Shown: in pieces, positions 34,302 through 43,723 of the stretch
Position numbering within the stretch: position 1 is the stretch's first letter
Layout: each line of letters starts with the position of its first letter
Assembly: GCF_001042635.1 (NCBI RefSeq)
Contig: NZ_AP012331.1
Coordinates: forward strand, 868,001 to 932,000
Reading direction: 5' to 3'
From: Bifidobacterium scardovii JCM 12489 = DSM 13734
GTDB taxonomy: Bacteria > Actinomycetota > Actinomycetes > Actinomycetales > Bifidobacteriaceae
DNA length: 64,000 nucleotides
The notes under the pieces: model-generated
What the model was told of the DNA's origin: nothing
The model's database searches: none
What the model saw: only the letters and a program-made list of their open reading frames with translations
Position numbers and translations under genes: made by a program

Positions 34302-36215
34302 ATGACGGATACCGGTCCGGCCGCGGAACAATCGGCGGCGAACAAGAAGAGCAAAACCAAACAGCGATCCTCGATCGCGCAACTGCTGGACTACGCCGGT
34401 CCATACAAGGCGCTGACCATATTCGGCTGCGTGCTGTCCGCGGTGCATGCGGTGCTGGACATGCTGGTGCTCATCTGCATCTGGTTCGTGGTGCGCGACC
34501 TGCTGGCCGTGGCCCCAGACTGGAGCCGCGCGGTCAACATCGGCCGTTACGCCTGGTGGGCCATGGGCTTCGCTGCCGCGGCGCTCGTCATCTACTTCTT
34601 CGCTCTGGCGTGCACCCACCTGAGCGCGTTCCGCACCACCTCGAACATCCGCAAGGCCTGCATGCGCCATGTGATGAGCCTGCCGCTCGGCTGGTTCGAT
34701 TCGCACCCCAGCGGCGAGACGCGCCGCATCATCGACGGGTCGGTTGAGGAGACGCACGCCGTGATGGCGCACCGCCTGCCGGATTTGGCCGGCGCGATCA
34801 CCACGCCGGTGGCGTTCATCATCGTCTCCTTCGTCTTCGACTGGCGCACGGGCATCGCCTGCATCATCCCGACCATCCTCTCGGCCGTGCTCATGGGCAT
34901 CATGATGGGCACCGGCGCCGGCGCGAACTTCATGGGCCGCTACCAGAAGGCGCTCGACACCATGAACAAGTCGGCCGTCGAATACGTGCGCGGCATCCCC
35001 GTGGTCAAGACCTTCCAGCAGACCGTGTACTCCTTCCGCGTGTTCAACCAGACCATCAACGAATACCGGCAGATGGCGTTCCGCTACTCGAAGTTCTGCC
35101 AGCCGGCGCAGGTCGCGCAGCTGGTGGCCATCAACGGCACCTTCGCCCTGCTGGTGCCCCTGTCGATCATCATCGCCTCGAACACCGGCGATTTCCGCGG
35201 ATTCCTGGCCGACTTCCTGTTCTACTGCCTGTTCAGCACCATCACGGTGCCGATGATGACCAAGGTCATGTACTCCGCGCAGTCCTTCATGGAGGCGGAC
35301 GACGCGATGCGCCGCCTGAACGGCATCCTCTCCGCCAAGCCGCTGCCGCAGCCCGACGCCGCGCACGCCTGCGAGCCTCAGGACAACAGCGTGGAATTCC
35401 GTGACGTGACCTTCGCCTACGAGGGAGCGGAGCAGCCCGCGCTCAACCACTTGAGCTTCACCGTGCCGCAGGGCTCCACCGTGGCGCTGGTCGGCCCCTC
35501 GGGCTCCGGCAAGACCACGGCCGCCAGCCTGGTGCCCCGGTTCTGGGACCCGCAATCCGGATCGGTGCTGATCGGCGGCGCGGACGTGCGCGCCATCCCC
35601 GAATCCGAACTCATGAAGCATGTCGCGTTCGTCTTCCAGAACGACCATCTGTTCGCCGAGTCGCTGATGGACAACATCCGCCACGCCCGGCCAGAAGCCA
35701 CCCGCGAGGAGGTGCTGGCCGCGGCCCACGCCGCGCAATGCGACGACATCATCGCCAAATTCCCAGACGGGTTGGACACGATGATCGGCACCGGCGGCGT
35801 GTACCTGTCCGGCGGCGAGGCGCAGCGCATTGCCCTGGCCCGGGCCATCTGCAAGGACGCGCCGATCATCGTGCTCGACGAGGCCACCGCATTCGCCGAC
35901 CCGGACAACGAGGTGCGCATCCAGAAGGCCTTCGAGCATCTGGCGCAGGGCCGTACCGTGCTGATGATCGCCCACCGCCTCACCACCGTGCGCGACGCAG
36001 ACAGCATCATCGTGCTCGACCACGGCCAAGTGGCCCAGCAGGGCACCCACGACCAGTTGGTCGCCGCTGGCGGGCTGTACGCGCGCATGTGGCGCGACTA
36101 TGAGACCTCGGTGACCTGGACCGTCGCGGCGAGCGACGGCGCGAATGACGGCGCGAACGACAACGCCGATGCCACGGACGCCGATGACGAAAACAGCAAG
36201 GAGGCGCAGCGATGA
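34302..36215 (+). CDS. ABC-exporter-fold subunit 1 of iron/siderophore import system
   Basis: This 637-residue protein fuses a six-helix type IV membrane domain (about 30-330) to an ATPase with Walker A GPSGSGKTT, signature YLSGGEAQR, Walker B IIVLDEATAFADP and switch IAHRLT. It resembles the IrtA/YbtP group, which has exporter architecture but takes up siderophores. The partner is encoded by the next gene with a 4-bp overlap. Preceding Fur-like boxes and the following ECF genes suggest iron-regulated uptake. From memory, Bifidobacterium breve has a five-gene sif cluster of this composition. A polar Asn/Asp-rich tail ends the protein. ATG 34302 is chosen after GAGAAAAGGGAA. Confidence 0.85.
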   Translation: MTDTGPAAEQSAANKKSKTKQRSSIAQLLDYAGPYKALTIFGCVLSAVHAVLDMLVLICIWFVVRDLLAVAPDWSRAVNIGRYAWWAMGFAAAALVIYFFALACTHLSAFRTTSNIRKACMRHVMSLPLGWFDSHPSGETRRIIDGSVEETHAVMAHRLPDLAGAITTPVAFIIVSFVFDWRTGIACIIPTILSAVLMGIMMGTGAGANFMGRYQKALDTMNKSAVEYVRGIPVVKTFQQTVYSFRVFNQTINEYRQMAFRYSKFCQPAQVAQLVAINGTFALLVPLSIIIASNTGDFRGFLADFLFYCLFSTITVPMMTKVMYSAQSFMEADDAMRRLNGILSAKPLPQPDAAHACEPQDNSVEFRDVTFAYEGAEQPALNHLSFTVPQGSTVALVGPSGSGKTTAASLVPRFWDPQSGSVLIGGADVRAIPESELMKHVAFVFQNDHLFAESLMDNIRHARPEATREEVLAAAHAAQCDDIIAKFPDGLDTMIGTGGVYLSGGEAQRIALARAICKDAPIIVLDEATAFADPDNEVRIQKAFEHLAQGRTVLMIAHRLTTVRDADSIIVLDHGQVAQQGTHDQLVAAGGLYARMWRDYETSVTWTVAASDGANDGANDNADATDADDENSKEAQR

Positions 36216-38185
36216 GCACGCGCGACACGAATACCGCTACCGCTGCGGCACGCTCGAATCAATCGGCGGGCACCGCCGTCGACAGGTCCGTCGACGAGGC
36301 GATCGCAGCCGCCGCGGCGAACGGCGCCGATGCGGCGGTACCGACCATCAGCTACCGCCAATTGGTCGGCAAGCCCGCGAAGCCGGGCAGTTTCCGCGAC
36401 CGCTTCGCTCTGACCGAAACCGGGGTCAAGGCGCTGGTCTCCGGTGCCATCGCCTGCGCGATCGGCAACTTCAGCCTGATGCTGCCCATGGGCGTGATCT
36501 ATCTGGCCGTGATCCACTACGTTGGCCATCTGGACGACCCCAGTGCGCCATTGCCTGAATTCTGGCCGTTCGTGGCCATGAGCGTGACGGTGCTCGTCGT
36601 CATGTTCCTCGCGCAGTGGTGGCAGTACGATTCCACCTACAACGAGATCTACGGCGAATCCGCGCGCACCAGACTGGCCTTGGCCGAAAAGCTGCGCATG
36701 CTGCCGATGTCGTTCTTCTCCCGGCGCAGCATCGCGGACCTGACCACCGCCGTGCTCGCCGACTGCGCCTCGCTGGAGCTGCTGTTCTCGCACGTCATGC
36801 CGGAGCTGTTCGGCGCCACGATCTCCACCACCGTGGTGGCGGTCGTCATGTTCGTCTACGACTGGCGCATGGCGCTGGCCATGGTCTGGGTGCTGCCCAT
36901 CGCCGTGATCCTGCTGCTGCTCAGCCGCAAACTGCAGCAGTCCCTGACCCGCGCCTTCACCAAAGCGCGCCTGTCCGTGGCCTCCGGCATCCAGGAAAGC
37001 CTGGAATGCGCGGCCCAGCTGCGCGCGAGCGGCCAGACGGACCGCTACCTCGACGGGCTGGATCGCAGGATCGACGCCGCCGAACGCGCGCAGATCCGCA
37101 GCGAGCTGATTCCCGGAACCATCGTTTCCGGCGCGCAGATCCTGCTCACCGTCGGCAAGGCCTCGATCATCCTGGTCGGCGCGCAGCTCGTCGCCGCCGG
37201 CGAGACCGACTTCGTGACCTACGTGATGTTCCTGCTGTGCGCGGCCCTGATCTACGCTCCCATCGCCGTGATCTTCGAATCGATCGCCGAGCTCATGGGT
37301 GTGGGCACGCACGCCGCCCGCCTGCGCGAAATCCACCGCGAACCGGCGCAGCAGGGCGCCGAACGCTTCGAGCCGAATGGCCACGACGTCGCTTTCGAGC
37401 ACGTCACGTTCTCCTATGCGGGCGATGCGGATGGTTCGGGCAAGGTCGGCGCGGACGCCGCCGGTGCAGGCGGCAACAAGGAGACCGTGCTGTCCGACGT
37501 GTCGTTCACCGCCCGTCAGGGCGAGGTCACCGCGCTCGTCGGCCCCTCCGGCGGCGGCAAGTCCACGGTGACGAAGCTCGCCGCGCGCTTCTGGGACGCC
37601 GATGCCGGCACGGTCACGGTCGGCGGCGTGGACGTGTCCGGCGTGGCGCCGGAGACCCTGCTCGCCGACTACGCGATCGTCTTCCAGGATGTGGTGCTGT
37701 TCAACGACACGATCCGCGAGAATATCCGGCTGGGCCGCCGCGGTGCCAGCGACGCCGAGGTGCTCGCCGCCGCGCGGGCCGCGAACTGCGACGAATTCGT
37801 CTCGCTGTTGCCCGGCGGATACGACACGGTCATCGGCGAGAACGGCTCGACGCTGTCCGGCGGCGAACGCCAGCGCATCTCCATCGCCCGCGCGCTGCTC
37901 AAGGACGCGCCGATCGTGCTGCTGGACGAGGCCACCGCCTCGCTGGACGTGGAGAACGAGACCAAGGTGCAGGGTGCGCTCTCCCGCCTGCTGCGGGGCA
38001 AGACCGTGCTGGTCATCGCCCACCGCATGCGCACGGTGATGAACGCCGACAAGATCGTGGTGCTCGACGGCGGCCGCGTCGTGGAGGAGGGCTCGCCGGC
38101 CCGGCTCATCGCCGCCGGCGGCGAATTCGCCCACATGGTCGCCCTCCAGTCCGACGCCCAGTCCTGGAGCCTGCACAAGCAGTGA
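36212..38185 (+). CDS. ABC-exporter-fold subunit 2 of iron/siderophore import system
   Basis: The 657-residue partner of the preceding subunit overlaps it by ATGA. Its N-terminal 60 residues are low-complexity. Six helices follow (about 75-370), then the ATPase with Walker A GPSGGGKST, signature LSGGERQRISIARALL, Walker B IVLLDEATASLD and switch IAHRMRTV. Both ATP sites of the predicted heterodimer look complete. A glycine-rich insert (DADGSGKVGADAAGAGGN) separates the first ATPase strands. Context implies iron-linked import. Confidence 0.85.
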   Translation: MSTRDTNTATAAARSNQSAGTAVDRSVDEAIAAAAANGADAAVPTISYRQLVGKPAKPGSFRDRFALTETGVKALVSGAIACAIGNFSLMLPMGVIYLAVIHYVGHLDDPSAPLPEFWPFVAMSVTVLVVMFLAQWWQYDSTYNEIYGESARTRLALAEKLRMLPMSFFSRRSIADLTTAVLADCASLELLFSHVMPELFGATISTTVVAVVMFVYDWRMALAMVWVLPIAVILLLLSRKLQQSLTRAFTKARLSVASGIQESLECAAQLRASGQTDRYLDGLDRRIDAAERAQIRSELIPGTIVSGAQILLTVGKASIILVGAQLVAAGETDFVTYVMFLLCAALIYAPIAVIFESIAELMGVGTHAARLREIHREPAQQGAERFEPNGHDVAFEHVTFSYAGDADGSGKVGADAAGAGGNKETVLSDVSFTARQGEVTALVGPSGGGKSTVTKLAARFWDADAGTVTVGGVDVSGVAPETLLADYAIVFQDVVLFNDTIRENIRLGRRGASDAEVLAAARAANCDEFVSLLPGGYDTVIGENGSTLSGGERQRISIARALLKDAPIVLLDEATASLDVENETKVQGALSRLLRGKTVLVIAHRMRTVMNADKIVVLDGGRVVEEGSPARLIAAGGEFAHMVALQSDAQSWSLHKQ

Positions 38186-38219
38186 ACCCAATCAAGAGAA
38201 CCATGGAAAGAAGCAACGG

Positions 38220-38852
38220 ATGACCCGGCCATCAACCTCAACAACTCCAACCGCATCCCGGCCGGCCGCGCCCAGGCGCAGCCTTGGCCTCAGGCCGAAG
38301 GACTGGATCTCCGTCGGCGTGTACGCCGTGCTGTACATCGTGCTGATCTATGCCTGCGGCATGCTGGGATACGTGCCGTTCATCTACCCGTTCTGCGGGT
38401 TCCTGTACGGCATCGTGTGCCAGACGCCGGTGCTGCTGCTGGCGCTGAAGGTCAGGCATTTCGGCGCGCTGACCGTGCTCGGCCTGCTGACCGGCGCGAT
38501 CGCCGGATTCGGCCTGCCGGTGATGATCCTCGTGGGGCTGGCCGTGGGATTCGTCGCCGATCTCGTGGCGCTGAGCGGGCGGTACGTGGGCAGGATCCAG
38601 CTGGTCCTGGCCTGCGGCGTGTTCAACCTGATGTTCTATTCCGGGTACGCGATGTTCTTCTTCAACCGCAACTCCACGATGGCGATGATCGCCAAGAGCT
38701 ACGGGCAGGACTACGTGGACCAGGTGTCCGCGCTGCTGCCGCAATGGTATGCCTACGTGATGCCGGTCGGCCTGTTCGTGGCCGGGTGCGTCGGCGCGCT
38801 GATCGCCCTGCGGCTGATGCGCAAGCACTTCGAGCGTGCCGGCCTGGTCTGA
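38220..38852 (+). CDS. ECF transporter S component (MptD/Trep_Strep family)
   Basis: The 210-residue polytopic protein has about five to six helices beginning DWISVGVYAVLYIVLIYACGM, followed by VPFIYPFCGFLYGIVCQTPVLLLALKV. That pattern and the later GRIQLVLACGVFNLMFYSGYAMFFF are those of the MptD/Trep_Strep ECF substrate-binding family, often found with siderophore-type ABC pairs and T and A components. It should confer substrate specificity on the ECF module encoded next. The N-terminal 24 residues are Thr/Pro/Ala-rich. GAAAGAAGC lies upstream of the ATG. Confidence 0.82.
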   Translation: MTRPSTSTTPTASRPAAPRRSLGLRPKDWISVGVYAVLYIVLIYACGMLGYVPFIYPFCGFLYGIVCQTPVLLLALKVRHFGALTVLGLLTGAIAGFGLPVMILVGLAVGFVADLVALSGRYVGRIQLVLACGVFNLMFYSGYAMFFFNRNSTMAMIAKSYGQDYVDQVSALLPQWYAYVMPVGLFVAGCVGALIALRLMRKHFERAGLV

Positions 38853-38856
38853 TCCG

Positions 38857-39627
38857 ATGGCTGGAACACGACCCGAACCCGCGGCCGGCACGGCCATCGG
38901 CGTCCAGCCGTACCGGGGCTGGCTGCGCTGCGATCCGCGCACCAAGATCGCGCTGGTGTTCACCGTCGGCTGTTTCTGCGTGACGCTGATGGGCGGCGAC
39001 TCGCCTTCGGTGTATGTGATGCGGTTGCTGCTCTCCTTGACGCCGATCCCGTTGCTGCTGCTGACCCGGCATATCGGGGCCGGCGTCGGCTATACGCTGT
39101 GCGTGGTCGGATTCACCGTGCTCGCGCGATTCGTCCTGCCGTTGCTGACCGGTGCGGTCAGTTGGCTGCTCTATGCCAGCATCGGCATGATGACGCAGAT
39201 CCTGCCCGGTGCGATGGTCGCCTACTGGATGCTGGCCACCACCACGGCCAGCGAGCTGATCGCCTCCCTGCAGCGCATGCACGTGCCCTTGGCCGTCACC
39301 GTGCCGATCGCCGTGATGTTCCGGTTCTTCCCGGTGGTGGTGGACGAGCAGCGTTCGATCAACGACGCGATGCGCATGCGCGGCGTGCGGTTCGGCGGGG
39401 GCAAGGTGTCGCAGATGCTCGAATACCGCGTGGTGCCGCTGATGACCAACTCGGTGCGCATCGCCGACGAACTGACCCAGTCCGCGCTGACCCGGGGGCT
39501 GGGGTATGCCGATCGGCGAACCAGCATCGCGCGCATCGGCTTCCATGCGCCCGACGCGGTGCTGCTGGCCCTGTGCGCGGCGTGCTTCGTGGTCTGGGGC
39601 CTGAGTGCGGTTGGAGTGCTGCCATGA
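38857..39627 (+). CDS. ECF transporter T component (CbiQ-like)
   Basis: The 256-residue transmembrane coupling protein has LRCDPRTKIALVFTVGCFCV at the N-terminus, typical of EcfT. The conserved coupling region is RFFPVVVDEQRSINDAMRMRGV, with the second Arg-containing motif in ADELTQSALTRGLGY. It links the S component to the ATPases. The start is uncertain: ATG 38857 gives a 4-bp gap after the S gene stop, while GTG 38836 would overlap that gene by 17 bp. The stop overlaps the ATPase gene by ATGA. Confidence 0.87.
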   Translation: MAGTRPEPAAGTAIGVQPYRGWLRCDPRTKIALVFTVGCFCVTLMGGDSPSVYVMRLLLSLTPIPLLLLTRHIGAGVGYTLCVVGFTVLARFVLPLLTGAVSWLLYASIGMMTQILPGAMVAYWMLATTTASELIASLQRMHVPLAVTVPIAVMFRFFPVVVDEQRSINDAMRMRGVRFGGGKVSQMLEYRVVPLMTNSVRIADELTQSALTRGLGYADRRTSIARIGFHAPDAVLLALCAACFVVWGLSAVGVLP

Positions 39628-41168
39628 GCATGATTCAATTCAAGGACGTGACCTTCGCCTACGGCAGCGTCGGCGACGGGACCGGGAATGATAGCGGCAA
39701 CGGCGGCGATGCCGGCGTCCCGACCACGTCAGGAGTAAGCCATCTCGACCTCATCGTGGAACCGGGCCAGACCGTGCTGCTGTGCGGCGATTCGGGATGC
39801 GGCAAAACCACGGTGACCAGACTGATCAACGGACTGATCCCGCATTATTTCGAAGGCGCCTTGTCCGGGCGGGTGGCAGTGGACGGGCTCGACATCGCGG
39901 CCACCGAGCTGGCGGAGATCGGCCGGCATGTCGGCTCGGTGTTCCAGAACCCCAAAAGCCAGTTCTTCACCCTTGACGTGACCGGGGAGCTGGCCTTCGG
40001 CTGCGAGAACTTCGTCATGCCTCCCGACGAGATCCGCGCCGACATCGCCCGCGAGGCCGGCCGGTTCGGCATCGAGCGGCTGCTGGGCCGCCCGCTCGCC
40101 GACCTGTCCGGCGGGCAGAAGCAGAAGGTCGCCTGCTCATCCGTGTGCACGGCCGGGCCCAATGTGCTCGTTTTCGACGAGCCGTCCAGCAATCTCGACG
40201 CCAGGGCCATCGGCGAGCTCGCCAAGGCCATCGGCCTGCTCAAGGCGCAGGGCAAGACCATCGTGATCGCCGAACACCGGCTGTACTGGCTGGCCGGTCT
40301 GGTGGACCGGGTGTACTACATGCACGAGGGCCGCATCGAACGGGAAATGAACGCCGAGCAGTTCCGGTCCTTGCCCGATGCGGAACGGCTGGAGATGGGG
40401 CTGCGGCCGGTGAGCGTCGAACAGATCGCGGCCGGAGGCCCTCCGGCATCCGTCTCGCCGGACCCGTCGCCGAGCGGGGGCGGGCGATACGCCGTGTCCG
40501 GGTTCCGGTACCGATACCGCCATCAGCGCCGTGACGCACTGGACATCGACCGGACCGCATTCCCGGCCGGCCGGGCCACGGCCATAACCGGGTTCAACGG
40601 CGCCGGAAAATCCACGTTCGTGCGATGCCTGCAAGGGCTGGACCGGCGTTGCGGAGGCGACCTGATCACGCCGGATGGCACGCGGCTGAATCGCAAAGCC
40701 CGCTTGGGAGACTGCTTCACCGTGATGCAGGACGTCAACTGCGAGCTGTTCGCCGAATCGGTGTTGGACGAAATCGAACTCGCGCAGCCGGTCGAAGACC
40801 GGGACGCCGCGCTGGCCATGCTGCGTCGGCTCGATTTGGAGCAATTCGCCGACCGGCATCCGCTGTCCCTGTCCGGCGGCCAGAAGCAGCGCGTCGCCAT
40901 CGCCGCCGCGCTGGCCTCCGAACGGCGCATCGTCATTCTGGACGAGCCGACCAGCGGACTCGACCTGCGCCATATGCGGCAGGTCGCGGATCTGGTGCGT
41001 TCCCTGGCCGCCGCGGGGCGCACCGTCGTCATCGTCACCCATGATCCGGAATTCGCGATCGCCTCCTGCGATTTCGACATCACCATGGATGCCGGTCGCG
41101 TCGTGGACGCCTACGATTTGGATGCCGGCGGCCGTGCGCGGCTTGCAGGCCGGCTGACGGCCCGGTGA
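39624..41168 (+). CDS. Fused ECF transporter ATPases (A1-A2)
   Basis: The 514-residue protein holds two ABC ATPase domains in tandem. Domain 1 (about 1-255) has Walker A GDSGCGKTT, Q-loop FQNPKSQFF, signature LSGGQKQKVA and Walker B VLVFDEPSSNLD. Domain 2 (about 290-505) has Walker A GFNGAGKST, signature LSGGQKQRVA and Walker B IVILDEPTSGLD. The NPKSQFF Q-loop is typical of ECF ATPases. A Gly/Asp-rich insert lies near residues 15-35 and the inter-domain linker is Pro/Ser-rich. It is the fifth and last gene of the operon. Confidence 0.9.
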   Translation: MSMIQFKDVTFAYGSVGDGTGNDSGNGGDAGVPTTSGVSHLDLIVEPGQTVLLCGDSGCGKTTVTRLINGLIPHYFEGALSGRVAVDGLDIAATELAEIGRHVGSVFQNPKSQFFTLDVTGELAFGCENFVMPPDEIRADIAREAGRFGIERLLGRPLADLSGGQKQKVACSSVCTAGPNVLVFDEPSSNLDARAIGELAKAIGLLKAQGKTIVIAEHRLYWLAGLVDRVYYMHEGRIEREMNAEQFRSLPDAERLEMGLRPVSVEQIAAGGPPASVSPDPSPSGGGRYAVSGFRYRYRHQRRDALDIDRTAFPAGRATAITGFNGAGKSTFVRCLQGLDRRCGGDLITPDGTRLNRKARLGDCFTVMQDVNCELFAESVLDEIELAQPVEDRDAALAMLRRLDLEQFADRHPLSLSGGQKQRVAIAAALASERRIVILDEPTSGLDLRHMRQVADLVRSLAAAGRTVVIVTHDPEFAIASCDFDITMDAGRVVDAYDLDAGGRARLAGRLTAR

Positions 41169-41474
41169 TGGCCTCGTGACGGCCGGCGACGGCTCCTGAC
41201 GGCGGCCGTTTCGGGCACGATTGTTCAGAGGATGCGAGTTGTCGGTGCGCGGGGTCGGAGACTCGCTGTTGCCGGTGTTGGCATCAAGCCGTTTTGGTGA
41301 TGCGATGATGATGCGAAACCGCTTTTGCTACTGGGGCGCGCACCGACAACTCGAGGGTAGGGCTCATTCGGGGTGCTCGGCCATGGGATGAAGCGGCGAA
41401 TGGCGGCCGTGGCGGGTGCGGCGAACCTTGAGGGTTCGTCTGCGCGGACCGTGGGGCTGCTGCCGGCCGGCGCG
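41169..41474. other. Convergent intergenic region with a TIR element
   Basis: This 306-bp gap between the import operon and the DUF1980 gene has no supported gene. More than a third of it is the inverted-repeat element at 41235-41353. Confidence 0.65.
41235..41353. repeat. Small element with 17-bp terminal inverted repeats
   Basis: CGAGTTGTCGGTGCGCG at 41235-41251 is repeated as its exact reverse complement at 41337-41353, enclosing about 85 bp without coding potential. The same 17-mer forms the outer arms of the hairpin at 20937-21002. The size and ends recall a MITE, though no target-site duplication was obvious. Confidence 0.75.
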
Positions 41475-42335
41475 CTACGCGCGGTAGAAGTATCCGGTCG
41501 GTGCGGCGTCGGCCGCGGTGATGGCCGTCACCTGCAGGATGGGGCCCTGCGTCTCGTGCCCCGGGGTGCCCGACGACCCCCATGCGATCGTGGCGTCGAC
41601 GGTGATCCAGTCGTGGTCGTGCGGGGATATGGCGCCCGCCGTCTTGCCGGTGCGGGCGCTTGATGCCTCGTGCACGGTGAATCCGAACGGCGTCATATCG
41701 AGGATGCAGCAGGACATGAACTGGCGGGACAGCACGAATTCGCCCGTGCCGAGGGTGGATGGCTGGTAGGCGAATCCGGTCAGGTGCACGCGGTATCCCT
41801 CGTATTTCCGGGCGTTGTGGTCGATATGCTCATACCACGAGCCGAATTCGTCGTCGCTGATCGTGATCGTCCGGCGGCGCTCGTCAAGCCCGTGCAGGTG
41901 CTTCGCGCCATCGGGGCCGAGAATATCCCGCCGGATCGCGATGGCCCGGCCACCGGCGTACTGGTCGAAGCCGGTACTGCCTCCCGATGGCTGGAACGGC
42001 ACGGTGATGATCAGCGCCGGCACGATCAGCGCGACCAGCAACCGGAACGAGGATCGAGCCGTCGCATGGAACAGGCCGCACCACGCCGCCACGGCGATCG
42101 GAACCAGCGCCACGGCGGCGGCGATCAGATAGGGGAGCGCGCGGGGTGTGGTCAGCGTGGTGTATGAACCGCTGGCCACCGCATGGATGATCGCCGCATC
42201 GAGCGCGACCAGGCACAGCGCTTCGATACGGTCGGCGACGGTGGCATGCGGCGGAATGGCATGCGGCGGGGCGGCGTGCGTGGTGACGGCGTGCGGCATG
42301 ATGTCGTGTGGTGAGGAGTCGTGCGGCATGGTCAT
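41475..42335 (-). CDS. DUF1980/TIGR03943 (YcgQ-like) membrane protein
   Basis: The 286-residue protein partners the DUF318 permease, with which it overlaps by ATGA. The N-terminus is His-rich (HDSSPHDIMPHAVTTHAAPPH), then come two hydrophobic helices (about 60-85 and 95-125) and a soluble C-terminal domain. Its signature is EFVLSRQFMSCCILDMTPFGF, matching the family pattern of a Cys-Cys pair in this position. The pair occurs with zinc-regulated genes in several phyla. Here the operon has a Zur-like site, so a role in zinc handling is likely but not proved. Confidence 0.85.
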   Translation of the reverse strand: MTMPHDSSPHDIMPHAVTTHAAPPHAIPPHATVADRIEALCLVALDAAIIHAVASGSYTTLTTPRALPYLIAAAVALVPIAVAAWCGLFHATARSSFRLLVALIVPALIITVPFQPSGGSTGFDQYAGGRAIAIRRDILGPDGAKHLHGLDERRRTITISDDEFGSWYEHIDHNARKYEGYRVHLTGFAYQPSTLGTGEFVLSRQFMSCCILDMTPFGFTVHEASSARTGKTAGAISPHDHDWITVDATIAWGSSGTPGHETQGPILQVTAITAADAAPTGYFYRA

Positions 42336-43567
42336 GCTCCCATCCAGAGGACCAGCGGGGATGCGGCCAGCATGACGGCGGCGCACGAGACGGCGATGGT
42401 CGCGGCCAGCCGCACGGCGAAGCGGGGCCGGCACTCGCCGGCCAGCATCAGGGTGTTCTTCAGATCAAGCATCGGGCCGAACACCAGAAACGCGAGGATC
42501 GCCGTCATGGGGAACGCCGAGGACAGCCCCGCGGCAATCACCGCGTCGGAGGAGGAACACATCGAGCATAGGAAGGCCAGCCCCATTGCGGCGGCGATCG
42601 CGATCACGGCGGCGAGCGCCGCCGCGCCGAAGCCGGATGCGGAGGCGACGTCGCCAAGCAGCGAGCCCTGCCCGCTTCCCGCAGCGCTTCCGGCGGAGGC
42701 GGTTGCGGAAGGCATGGCCGTGCGCACGATCGCGGCCGTGAACGATCCGAACAGCATGATCGGCATCAGGCGCATGAAATCGTGGTGCGTGTAGCGCAGA
42801 TACCGCGTGAGGGTGTGAAGCGCGCCGCCGCGGGATTGGTCCGGTTGGCCCGGTTCGGTGGCCTGCGGGGCGCAGCCGCATGAGAGGCCGTGTGCGCAGT
42901 CGCACGGGGATGCGCCGCACGGATCGCCGGCGTCTTCGCCGCGGTGGCCGCGAAACGTCCAGGACCGCTCCCGCATGGGCGCATCCTTGGGCGGCCAGCA
43001 CGCGAAGGACGCGCCGGCCGCCAGCGCCGCGAGTATGCCCAGCATCACGCGCGCCGCCACCACCCAGGGCCGGTCGGAGAACGCGAACCATGTCGACCAG
43101 ATCGCCACCGGGTTCATCACCGGCACGGCGCACAGGAAGGTCACCGCGCAGGGCAGGGGCAGCCGCTTGCGTACCAGATTCGCGAAGGTCGGCACCACCA
43201 TGCAGTCGCAGACCGGCAGGCACAGCCCGGCGACCAGTGCCATGCCCAGACCCGAAGCCAGTGACCGCGGCGCATGCCGTTCGATGAAGCTTTCGTTGGC
43301 CCACACGCGCACCGCCGCGGCCATCATCGCGCCGAACAGGGTGAAGGGGATGGTCTGCAGCAGCAATCCGGCCGCTCCGGTGCCGATGCGCACCAGCGGG
43401 ATCGGCAGTCCGCGCGCCTCGAACATCGCGGAGGACGCGATGAGCAGGGCGATCAGGGGCGTGCCGGCGATCAGGAACAGATAGTGCGCCGATTGGTCGC
43501 GGGTGGCGGCATTGCGGATGGCGGCATTGGCCTGAGGCGATGGCGTCGTGTTCGGTGTTGCTGACAT
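42332..43567 (-). CDS. DUF318/COG0701 (YraQ-like) permease
   Basis: The 411-residue polytopic permease has about eight helices. The conserved halves are LCLPVCDCMVVPTFANLVRKRLPLPCAVTFLCAVPVMNP and FLCSMCSSSDAVIAAGLSSAFP, the usual Cys-containing DUF318 motifs. A cytoplasmic Cys/His-rich loop, DPCGASPCDCAHGLSCGC (about 225-245), looks metal-binding. ATG 43567 follows AAGGAGCC; a 20-residue upstream extension is rejected. A Zur-like box lies at 43630-43644 and the terminator of the upstream operon lies beyond it, so this is a separate transcript with the DUF1980 gene. Confidence 0.87.
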   Translation of the reverse strand: MSATPNTTPSPQANAAIRNAATRDQSAHYLFLIAGTPLIALLIASSAMFEARGLPIPLVRIGTGAAGLLLQTIPFTLFGAMMAAAVRVWANESFIERHAPRSLASGLGMALVAGLCLPVCDCMVVPTFANLVRKRLPLPCAVTFLCAVPVMNPVAIWSTWFAFSDRPWVVAARVMLGILAALAAGASFACWPPKDAPMRERSWTFRGHRGEDAGDPCGASPCDCAHGLSCGCAPQATEPGQPDQSRGGALHTLTRYLRYTHHDFMRLMPIMLFGSFTAAIVRTAMPSATASAGSAAGSGQGSLLGDVASASGFGAAALAAVIAIAAAMGLAFLCSMCSSSDAVIAAGLSSAFPMTAILAFLVFGPMLDLKNTLMLAGECRPRFAVRLAATIAVSCAAVMLAASPLVLWMGA

Positions 43568-43629
43568 GCAGGCTCCTTGCGCCGGGGTGCGGGCATGATG
43601 CCGGCCCGGCAAGCCACATGCTATCACAG

Positions 43630-43644
43630 CGATAATGGTTCCCG
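43630..43644. promoter_or_regulatory. Zur-like box upstream of the DUF318/DUF1980 pair
   Basis: CGATAATGGTTCCCG on the plus strand reads CGGGAACCATTATCG on the minus, matching TGAGAATCATTATCA at 11 of 15 positions. It lies 63 bp before the permease start and directly next to the terminator of the zinc-starvation operon. Confidence 0.5.
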
Positions 43645-43646
43645 AT

Positions 43647-43682
43647 ACAAAAATGTTCCCCGCCGTGAATGACGGGGAACAT
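43647..43682 (-). terminator. Terminator of the zinc-starvation operon
   Basis: On the minus strand the stem ATGTTCCCCG/CGGGGAACAT (43673-43682 with 43653-43662) is followed by TTTTTG. It lies 41 bp after the ZnuA-ZinT stop codon. Confidence 0.8.
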
Positions 43683-43723
43683 CGGGGCTTCGAGCCGGGG
43701 TCCGGTCCGGCCCGAGGGGCGGC

